From assembly GCA_946894095.1 (NCBI GenBank), contig OX335642.1:13899021-13963020 (forward strand): a stretch of DNA of 64,000 bases, given 5' to 3'. Under the pieces are notes generated by a model. It was not told the DNA's origin and ran no database searches. It worked only from the letters and a program-made list of their open reading frames with translations. Of the stretch, positions 61,001 through 64,000 are shown one piece after another. Numbering within the stretch: the stretch's first letter is position 1; each line of letters begins with the position of its first letter. A program made the translations under genes and the position numbers. This stretch comes from Incurvaria masculella (taxonomy: Eukaryota > Arthropoda > Insecta > Lepidoptera > Incurvariidae).

Positions 61001-61471
61001 TGTCTGTTTTCATGTTCTTTTTCGTTTTTTTTTTTACTGAAAAATACAGATATTTAAGAGAAAATCAAAACATAGAATGAAGCTTTCTCAATTGATATAA
61101 ACATTTTGCTTAAAATCTGAAAAAGTTTAGAGATACGGAAACGTTAGGGCCTGGAAGATGATTTCGCTATTTTAATGGCAGTCGCCGTGCAGAATTGTGC
61201 CTTGGCCAATGGTCAAAGAATGCATTTCTTAAAATTTTCAAATCTCTATATTTCTTATGACTTCACGACAGCCTTAAATGATGTCCCATCTCAGATGCTC
61301 CCGGACTGCTTTGCGGACCGCACGACACACGCTTCGGAGTCGCGTGAGAATCAGCCCAAGAACCGCTACCCGGACATCAAGGCGTACGACCAGACGCGGG
61401 TCAAGCTCAGCCTGTTGGACGGCGTCGCTGGCTCTGACTACATCAACGCTAACTATGTCATGGGATACAAG
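37014..61471 (+). CDS. Ptp69D: Receptor protein tyrosine phosphatase, Ptp69D type (16 exons, 3' end beyond window)
   Basis: Sixteen exons (37014-37086, 39894-40035, 41449-41578, 48236-48371, 49044-49598, 51575-51759, 52404-52601, 53798-53904, 54373-54523, 54887-54969, 55978-56112, 56455-57290, 58053-58168, 58988-59112, 59573-59720, 61295-61471) join with GT/AG borders and matching phases into 1099 codons. Order by residue: signal peptide 1-24; Ig1 about 27-116 (C48, W59, C114); Ig2 about 117-232 (C157, W169, DNGTYLC ending C213); FNIII-1 about 233-330; FNIII-2 about 335-430; FNIII-3 about 433-543; membrane-proximal region with [15 protein letters not shown] near 573-587; acidic low-complexity linker about 680-890; transmembrane helix 950-970; basic stop-transfer; start of phosphatase domain 1 with [14 protein letters not shown] and DYINANYV. 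Family knowledge: such receptors remove phosphate from tyrosine at the neuronal plasma membrane and steer axons. Two Ig plus three FNIII domains fit Ptp69D rather than Lar (three Ig, many FNIII). The catalytic cysteine loop and second domain are outside the window. Confidence 0.88.
37676..38561. mobile_element. TTAA-bounded foldback element in Ptp69D intron 1
   Basis: TTAA at 37672-37675 and 38562-38565. The left end ggtggcccaacccggcgggcctaactcattcgcgggcac and the right end, inverted, ggtggcccaacccggcgggactaactcatttgtgggcac are two copies of the same MITE 5' end. Between them lie about 150 bp of MITE interior, an AT-rich part and a GC-rich unique core (about 38150-38420). Confidence 0.65.
38566..39893. 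other. Remainder of Ptp69D intron 1; no gene
   Basis: AT-rich intron. A frame at 39138-39404 has no recognised domain and ends in a relic of the ggtaaattaac MITE. Confidence 0.5.
39894..40035 (+). CDS. Ptp69D: Ptp69D exon 2: first half of Ig domain 1
   Basis: Acceptor ttacag|AAGACC; the reading [16 protein letters not shown] leads to LRCLAV (C48) and [10 protein letters not shown] (W59), the B-strand cysteine and C-strand tryptophan of an Ig fold. N62 is a glycosylation sequon. The exon ends phase 2 at GACCG|GTATGA. It is much richer in GC than the flanking intron. Confidence 0.85.
40834..41214. mobile_element. Inverted-repeat element with 119-bp arms, Ptp69D intron 2
   Basis: Left arm 40834-40952 (ttattttacgtttactgataaaaagtgttcagcttacttacttagctcgacg...cgcttcg) is repeated inverted at 41096-41214 with few mismatches. 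The spacer is about 143 bp. It has no coding capacity, so it is a MITE or foldback element. Confidence 0.75.
41449..41578 (+). CDS. Ptp69D: Ptp69D exon 3: second half of Ig domain 1
   Basis: Acceptor ttctcag|A; one base completes R72, then [14 protein letters not shown] and WYGNFTCQ, giving the F-strand cysteine C114 that pairs with C48. NET and NFT are glycosylation sequons. Ends in phase 0 at CAG|GTATGT. The following intron (6.7 kb) carries a nearly complete CR1-like LINE on the opposite strand. Confidence 0.87.
41630..41913 (-). repeat. Dispersed repeat with (GGAC)n array, inverted; Ptp69D intron 3
   Basis: ggggttccgtacccaaagggtgccaacgg ... cacttggccggtttttttt. Full family length. Starts about 50 bp after the exon 3 donor. 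A short relic (7010-7095) has ctgacggacggacggacagcgg and ggaacggaaccctaaaaa. Confidence 0.7.
42345..42592 (+). mobile_element. SINE, tRNA-like head, tail truncated
   Basis: Head gtagtctagggtctagaccaattgcc...cgacaggtcttaaatccccgc, then tgagttggataagtgcatttcgttacgaatgcgag and the family body to gaagcggcaatgaaaagt. Lies in Ptp69D intron 3, just downstream of the CR1-like LINE end. Confidence 0.6.
42766..45575 (-). pseudogene. LINE ORF2: endonuclease plus reverse transcriptase, broken by three frameshifts
   Basis: The frame opens near 45570 ([20 protein letters not shown]) with no clear ATG. Segment 1 (to 44588) is the endonuclease: [29 protein letters not shown]. Segments 2 (about 44580-43930), 3 (about 43990-43392) and 4 (43443-42766) hold reverse transcriptase and C-terminal domain; the catalytic box is FADDSK and the template grip GVPQGSV. 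The frame changes near 44.60, 43.99 and 43.42 kb, at or beside A/T homopolymers. Everything else is continuous, so the breaks are young or are sequencing errors. Confidence 0.8.
45577..46326 (-). CDS. LINE ORF1 protein with PHD-like zinc finger and coiled coil
   Basis: An intact 249-codon frame. The N-terminus has [22 protein letters not shown] and LTFLCQDC, four CxxC pairs spaced like a PHD-type finger. Then follows a predicted coiled coil ([20 protein letters not shown]) and an RRM-like basic C-terminal half ([18 protein letters not shown]). Such proteins bind the element's RNA in a ribonucleoprotein particle. The stop lies next to, and probably overlaps, the start of ORF2. Confidence 0.8.
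   Translation of the reverse strand: MSPPGQSPSAGGNCKKCKKNINEKKPGVKCDSCKTQLCPECAGLSATEIRVLDLKTSRVLTFLCQDCRDHIKQVPTLIKLIAELHEEIQILKKRQDSSETERTIAEWQERKMRAKNIILFDTRESDSVNADERMAHDRRECEKVVANLAPDVPTANMKLFRLGAPSANTDRPRPIKIILRSKTDALKVLKNKSKHSKPSAIKGDSTPMQREHLIRLREELAERTGKGEPDLTIKYIGGCPKIITTQQKN
47471..47830. mobile_element. Palindromic MITE (ggcccgtaagc ends), Ptp69D intron 3
   Basis: ggcccgtaagctatgtcccccatacaaacgtagtttac ... gtgaactacgtttgtatgtgaggcgaaattttctgatgcttacgggcc. Both termini are preserved. The open - strand frame through it is an artefact of the repeat. Confidence 0.7.
48236..48371 (+). CDS. Ptp69D: Ptp69D exon 4: start of Ig domain 2
   Basis: Acceptor ataacag|GTG. Reads [20 protein letters not shown] and then [15 protein letters not shown], with C157 as the B-strand cysteine of the second Ig domain. 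Ends phase 1 at AGGG|GTGAGT, a strong donor. Confidence 0.87.
48600..48980 (+). mobile_element. CR1-like LINE 3' end in Ptp69D intron 4
   Basis: Reads [16 protein letters not shown], a stop, then [20 protein letters not shown]. This is the same C-terminal pattern as [20 protein letters not shown] at the end of the intron 3 LINE. It ends just before the exon 5 acceptor. Confidence 0.6.
49044..49598 (+). CDS. Ptp69D: Ptp69D exon 5: rest of Ig2 and all of FNIII domain 1
   Basis: Acceptor ttcgcttcag|GT. The exon supplies W169 (QEVKWKK), then [20 protein letters not shown] with the DxGxYxC motif of the Ig F strand (C213). A complete FNIII repeat follows: [19 protein letters not shown], then [20 protein letters not shown]. 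The donor ACAG|GTTGGT is weaker than average. The reading frame stays open for almost 100 codons past the donor, but there it is RTE-like LINE sequence. An alternative AG at 49056-49057 would break the phase with exon 4. Confidence 0.9.
49670..50170 (-). mobile_element. RTE-like LINE 3' fragment in Ptp69D intron 5
   Basis: The - strand frame 50085-49678 reads [55 protein letters not shown] and [12 protein letters not shown], the C-terminal region of RTE-type reverse transcriptases. It begins only about 70 bp downstream of the exon 5 donor. Related relics are at 4495-4735 and 54533-54760. Confidence 0.8.
50295..50652 (+). repeat. Lepidopteran-type dispersed repeat (accgacttcaaaaaaggagg)
   Basis: Starts tttttaaccgacttcaaaaaaggaggaggttatcaattcgtctgtatgtttttttt and continues with cctcataacttttgcctgggtgaaccgattttgatg. 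The inverse is seen at 7640-7840 (gaaccgattttgataaaaa ... gattccgacgaattgataacctcctcc) and a relic at 54060-54130. Confidence 0.6.
50653..51187. repeat. Palindromic repeat carrying (TTAGG)n and (CCTAA)n arrays
   Basis: Outer arms ataaccgacttcaaaggaaaagcactaaaaagtaaaaaataat (about 50681) and its inverse (about 51168). Within are ggttaggttaggttaggttaggttagg at 50768-50796 and about eleven cctaa units at 51011-51069, on opposite strands as expected of a palindrome. The inner part (cttgattggcgcagcgcgtgcccggctgacgccgactc) is likewise inverted at about 50965-51008. Confidence 0.8.
51575..51759 (+). CDS. Ptp69D: Ptp69D exon 6: FNIII domain 2, first part
   Basis: Acceptor gatgcag|TG completes V346. 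Reads [20 protein letters not shown] with the conserved FNIII tryptophan, then [17 protein letters not shown] with the L-x-P-x-T-x-Y pattern. Ends in phase 0 at AAG|GTATTG. A serine-rich insert (SGSSSKK) lies in the loop between strands. Confidence 0.88.
52404..52601 (+). CDS. Ptp69D: Ptp69D exon 7: end of FNIII 2 and start of FNIII 3
   Basis: Acceptor cccgcag|GTG. Reads [20 protein letters not shown] (G strand of FNIII 2), the linker TSGPPAAV and then [18 protein letters not shown] (start of FNIII 3). Very GC-rich. Ends phase 0 at AAT|GTGAGT. A full-length tRNA-headed SINE begins about 20 bp into the next intron. Confidence 0.88.
52620..53010 (-). mobile_element. Full-length SINE, tRNA-like head, Ptp69D intron 7
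   Basis: Read from 53005 leftward: tagtggcgcgtagacttgcctag (A-box-like), ctgggtttgaatcctcgc (B-box-like), then the same body as 19870-20285 to gtgtgtccatgtcaggt. It sits in antisense orientation to the gene. Confidence 0.75.
53798..53904 (+). CDS. Ptp69D: Ptp69D exon 8: FNIII domain 3, middle
   Basis: Acceptor cattttcag|GTG. Reads [20 protein letters not shown] and then [15 protein letters not shown]. Ends phase 2 inside the codon for R509 (AG|GTACAT). The frame matches exon 9 exactly. Confidence 0.86.
54373..54523 (+). CDS. Ptp69D: Ptp69D exon 9: end of FNIII 3 and linker
   Basis: Acceptor tgcgaag|G completes R509. [20 protein letters not shown] carries the L-P-x-x-T-x-Y pattern of an FNIII F strand. 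An alanine/proline-rich stretch ([14 protein letters not shown]) then links to the membrane-proximal region (FRWDK). Phase 0 end at AAG|GTACGC. An RTE-like LINE relic begins right after the donor. Confidence 0.86.
54533..54760 (-). mobile_element. Degraded RTE-like LINE relic in Ptp69D intron 9
   Basis: The stretch with gtcagagtctacgtttcacacccatacgtcataaccgggagga matches the 50.05-50.16 kb segment of the larger RTE-like copy. It starts close to the exon 9 donor, so the intron is mostly LINE. Confidence 0.6.
54887..54969 (+). CDS. Ptp69D: Ptp69D exon 10: membrane-proximal signature
   Basis: Acceptor atttgcag|GTG. Encodes [20 protein letters not shown] followed by NGAICCY. The LPRxxERNGxICCYR segment is typical of the extracellular membrane-proximal part of Ptp69D-like receptors. 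Ends phase 2 (AG|GTGTGC). Confidence 0.87.
55978..56112 (+). CDS. Ptp69D: Ptp69D exon 11: membrane-proximal region
   Basis: Acceptor atcaacag|G completes R587. Reads [20 protein letters not shown] and then [20 protein letters not shown]. It continues the beta-rich membrane-proximal module begun in exon 10 and ends phase 2 at CCAG|GTGCGT. Confidence 0.87.
56455..57290 (+). CDS. Ptp69D: Ptp69D exon 12: end of membrane-proximal module and long acidic linker
   Basis: The largest exon, 278 full codons. It begins [20 protein letters not shown] and runs through [16 protein letters not shown], closing the module. About 200 residues of charged, low-complexity, probably disordered sequence follow (for example [20 protein letters not shown]). 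The exon closes with [12 protein letters not shown], which looks structured and is the usual membrane-proximal end. RTRFSR could be a minimal proprotein-convertase site but this is speculative. Donor AA|GTAAGT is strong, phase 1. Confidence 0.88.
57441..57580. mobile_element. Small MITE (ggtaatttaac ends), Ptp69D intron 12
   Basis: gtaaccatggtaatttaactcgcgg at left and cgcgttaaattaccatggtaac at right are inverted. Internal caagtgaatgattaattctgac and gcatgttgtgcctt recur in relics at 13660-13770, 16300-16375 and 39395-39505. Confidence 0.6.
58053..58168 (+). CDS. Ptp69D: Ptp69D exon 13: extracellular juxtamembrane
   Basis: Acceptor gtgttacag|TG joins the phase-1 A to give M911. Reads [20 protein letters not shown] and then [18 protein letters not shown], leading straight into the transmembrane exon. 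Phase 0 end at AAG|GTAACT. Confidence 0.85.
58988..59112 (+). CDS. Ptp69D: Ptp69D exon 14: transmembrane helix
   Basis: [20 protein letters not shown] is a single hydrophobic segment followed by the basic stop-transfer [10 protein letters not shown], placing the N-terminal part outside and the phosphatase inside the cell. Acceptor attgcgcag|ATA, phase 0. Ends phase 2 at CAG|GTCAAC. Confidence 0.88.
59573..59720 (+). CDS. Ptp69D: Ptp69D exon 15: cytoplasmic juxtamembrane
   Basis: Acceptor atattgcag|G completes R991. Reads [20 protein letters not shown] and then [12 protein letters not shown], the usual lead into phosphatase domain 1 (tyrosine in DYGFQREFE). Ends phase 0 at GAG|GTAACT. Confidence 0.88.
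59945..60480 (-). mobile_element. Degraded LINE reverse-transcriptase fragment in Ptp69D intron 15
   Basis: The - strand, across frameshifts, shows [19 protein letters not shown] and then [17 protein letters not shown], the palm motifs of a Jockey/R1-type reverse transcriptase, with stops between. It is unrelated to the intron 3 copy. Confidence 0.65.
60580..60730 (-). repeat. SINE fragment, Ptp69D intron 15
   Basis: gcctaacaaaccaaatgagaactaggtgccatgg...gccgatttgaccatcgttcattcaatgtgatgatggtaccaa. Diverged body. Shorter relatives lie at 29470-29545, 41925-42005, 46610-46700, 51290-51345 and 58250-58375. Confidence 0.5.
61295..61471 (+). CDS. Ptp69D: Ptp69D exon 16: start of phosphatase domain 1
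   Basis: Acceptor catctcag|ATG, phase 0. Encodes [20 protein letters not shown], then [17 protein letters not shown] and [12 protein letters not shown], the first conserved motifs of a classical tyrosine phosphatase domain (NRYxDI; DYINAN). Ends phase 0 at AAG|GTAAGC. The catalytic loop is not reached. Confidence 0.9.
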
Positions 61472-62569
61472 GTAAGCGCACGTCTCATCACCAGCGCCGT
61501 TTCGGGCTTTCCAGAACTGAATCTGTCTCAGAATTTCCAGTTGCCAGCAGTGGTGAATCCATTGCGGTCATTTAGAGTCCCCACTAGATGCTACATAGAT
61601 TAATACATACTGCAGGAAAATGCTGTATACGAACTAGAGCTTTTGATTGTTCTTGATGTTATCAATCGGTAATACTGGTTTTAACTACTGGGATGGTAAT
61701 TCATTGACGACTCAACCACTAGATCGCAGAACTACTTAGCCTGGTTTTCACCAAGTGCTCATTTATTTTAATCAACACTTAAAGGGCCTTTATTACTAAA
61801 GTTCTGATTATCTTGTGCTTGTATTGATTGCAAAGTGATAAGAAAGATCCTTAATATGGGGCGACTAAGCTAATCAGCATTGGGTTAAAAAGGCCCTTAG
61901 ACACATTTTGTTGGCTGAGTTTCGATCGGTAAACAGATACTAGATATAGTTGCTAGGCAGGAAATAGGCAGGACTGCAGAGGCTCTGCTCGTGACAATAA
62001 AAAATATCAGGAATCCAAAATCACCCGCCATTATTTTGTTTGTATGGAACCACACTTGGCGTTCAGTAGCACGATCAAAGACTTGGGTAATTTTAACACT
62101 TTTGTTTTGTTTTGCTAACAAAGGATCCTAATGGTGACCCCGATGAGGTAAGCAATTATTTTTTCTCTACCATGCAATCATTAGTACTTTGAAATGTATT
62201 AAAGGTAAATTACAATTTCTGGAATAGTGAATATTTTTACGTAATGTTAGGCCAGGACCATTAACATTATAGGCTAATTATCTGAAATTACTCAGACAGG
62301 TATCAATGCTTGTTTAAATCCACTCCATTCCCCTATATACTCTTAGATTATATTCGAAATTCTGGAATTAGAAAATGCTGACGTAACCAACATCGTTTTT
62401 AGATCTTTCAAGAATTGCCACCGTTTGGCGAAATTTGGTGAAAAATCTTAAAATATTTTGCTGATGGAAAAACCAGTTCTGCTCTTGTAAATAAGGATAG
62501 TTGCGAAATTTCTATTTCCAGACTTTAAGAACGGCCCGTAAGCTATGCTCCCCATTCAAACGTAGTTCT
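61472..62569. other. Ptp69D intron 16 start, with repeat relics
   Basis: Includes a relic at 61740-61880 (ggttttcaccaagtgct ... acacttaaagggcc), the candidate microexon at 62124-62147, and a palindromic-MITE piece at 62525-62570. No further phosphatase exon recognised up to 64000. Confidence 0.5.
62124..62147 (+). other. Ptp69D: Possible 24-bp in-frame microexon of Ptp69D
   Basis: tttgttttgttttgctaacaaag|GATCCT...GATGAG|GTAAGC would add DPNGDPDE between NYVMGYK and the rest of phosphatase domain 1. Phase is 0/0 and the donor is strong. The acceptor has A at -3, so it is weaker. Only transcript data can decide. Confidence 0.3.
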
Positions 62570-63583
62570 CTAATCCCTAACTAATTCGCGGGCACGGTAC
62601 AAAATCGTGCTGTTGCGCTCTGGGACCTTCTCAGTTTCAAAGAATAAGACAGGCTCCGTGATGAGTAAGATGCAACATGTCCACAAAAAAGACAATGTGC
62701 ATAGAGTATGATTTTGTAAGATTTACGAAAATTTTAATTTCAAAACGACTTATAGCTAAAAGTAAACCACGACCGCTGTAGTCAAAAATCTAACAAAAAC
62801 CAAATAGATTAAAAATCTTGATTAAGGTGGCCCAACCCGGCGGGCCTAACTCATTCGCGGGCACGGTACAAAACCGCGCTGTTGCGCTCTGGGACCTTCT
62901 CTGTTTCAAAAAATAAGACAGGCTCCGTGACGAGGAATATGCAACATGTCCAAAAAAAAGACAATGTGCATAGTGTATGATTTGGTAAGATTTACGAAAA
63001 TTTTAATGTAAAGACGACTTATAGCTAAAAGTAAACCAAGACCGCTGTAGTAAAAAATCAATCAAAAACCAAATAGATTATAAATCTTGAATAAATAAGC
63101 TATGTCTGATGACTAATCTTTTTAAGATGTTCTTACTTTATCATTGCGTAATCCACCTCCAAATCGAAAGTTATTGTATAAAACGCGCGAAAAATGCGAA
63201 CTTTCGGACCTTATAACTTAGAAACCAAACACAATTTTACAATGCCTATGGTCATCAGACATCTAGTTCGATCAAATTAAGCTATTTTGAGCAAAATTTT
63301 GGATCTCTGACAAGAAATATGGGCGTGATCTTCTTTCCCCTTTTGTATGGGGAGATGAGCGGGATGGGCCACCTTAAATAAGCTATGTCTGATGACTAAT
63401 CTCTTTAAGATGTTCTTACTTTTCATTGCGTAATCCACCACCAAAGTTATTGTATAAAACGCGCGAAAAATTCGAACTTTCGGACCTTATAACTTAGAAA
63501 CCAAACACAATTTTACAAGGCCAACAATGGTCATCAGACATCTAGTTCGATCAAATAAAGCTATTTTGAGCAAAATTACTACT
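62570..63583 (+). mobile_element. Outer copy of the TTAA MITE, split by the inner copy
   Basis: Left part 62575-62825 (ctaactaattcgcgggcacggtac...) and right part 63374-63583 (taaataagctatgtctgatgactaatc...gagcaaaatt). Its own outer ends are lost: the left side is joined to an unrelated palindromic MITE piece (ggcccgtaagctatgctcccc) and the right side to a LINE end. Confidence 0.75.
62826..63373 (+). mobile_element. TTAA-target MITE, inserted within another copy
   Basis: Flanked by TTAA at 62822-62825 and 63374-63377. Removing the element plus one TTAA restores the sequence atcttgattaaataagctatg found uninterrupted at about 2471-2491. Ends are ggtggcccaacccgg and gggatgggccacc. Confidence 0.85.
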
Positions 63584-63584
63584 G

Positions 63585-63840
63585 AATAAAACAGAACACA
63601 AAACCAACACACGGAAGCACTTCATAACCAACAGAGTGGTTGACGATTGGAACCAACTTCCAGAGGACATTATAAGTGCAAACAACACTAATCAATTTAA
63701 GAATCGTTTGGACGCTTATCTAAATAAATACATTTTTAAAATAAGCAACTAAGTGAACTGAAACCTAATTAACCTTTGGAGCGCGAACGATGCAGCATCG
63801 GCGTCCTGTACCGCGCTCCCGAATCGAATAAAAATCTATA
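63585..63840 (+). mobile_element. CR1-like LINE 3' end
   Basis: Reads TEHKTNTRKHFITNRVVDDW and [20 protein letters not shown], a close relative of the last residues of ORF2 at 42.8 kb. A 3' region ending aataaaaatctat follows. It abuts the outer TTAA MITE copy. Confidence 0.7.
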
Positions 63841-64000
63841 TCTAAGACACTTGTCAAGGTATCTTCAAAATAATAACTGTTCCATGTAGCTAGATAGTGC
63901 CTTCATTTATTTACGTTACTTTTGTAGTAGTTTGGTTCAAATATAAAATAATAAAAATCATATAACATTGACTTTAGAAATTTTTGAAATATTTTGTGAT

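Overview
The window looks like moth or butterfly (Lepidoptera) nuclear DNA. It is AT-rich, its gene has short GC-rich exons separated by long introns, and it carries short arrays of the insect telomere unit TTAGG and a dense load of SINEs, CR1-like and RTE-like LINE pieces, and many short inverted-repeat (MITE/foldback) elements. The order-level call is an inference; I do not name a species.

One gene dominates. From 37014 to at least 61471 on the + strand, sixteen exons join with perfectly matching phases and GT/AG borders into 1099 codons. The product is a receptor protein tyrosine phosphatase: signal peptide, two Ig domains, three fibronectin III domains, a cysteine-bearing membrane-proximal region, a long acidic low-complexity linker, one transmembrane helix and the start of the first phosphatase domain. 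Two Ig plus three FNIII domains and the [15 protein letters not shown] segment point to the Ptp69D type, a receptor acting in axon guidance in flies. The rest of the phosphatase region (WPD loop, HCxxGxGR loop, second domain) lies beyond the right edge. A possible 24-bp in-frame microexon sits at 62124-62147.

Positions 1-37013 are mostly repeat debris with no convincing complete gene. The best hint of another gene is on the - strand: a GC-rich leader near 30.0 kb followed by an ATG exon of 20 codons (29705-29764), and perhaps a terminal exon near 26.9-27.0 kb. Two weaker + strand first-exon candidates are at 8714 and 9466. At 32.35-35.48 kb is a decayed CR1-like LINE (- strand).

The Ptp69D introns hold much of the mobile DNA: a TTAA-flanked foldback element in intron 1, a 119-bp-arm inverted-repeat element in intron 2, a nearly complete CR1-like LINE on the - strand in intron 3 (about 42.6-46.5 kb), an RTE-like LINE fragment and a palindrome with telomere-like repeats in intron 5, and a full-length SINE in intron 7. 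After 62.5 kb, a TTAA-target MITE is inserted inside another copy of itself.

Two repeat results stand out. One SINE body is found behind two different RNA polymerase III heads, one tRNA-like and one 5S rRNA-like. A roughly 550-bp MITE family duplicates TTAA, which a nested insertion proves directly and which places it with piggyBac-type elements.
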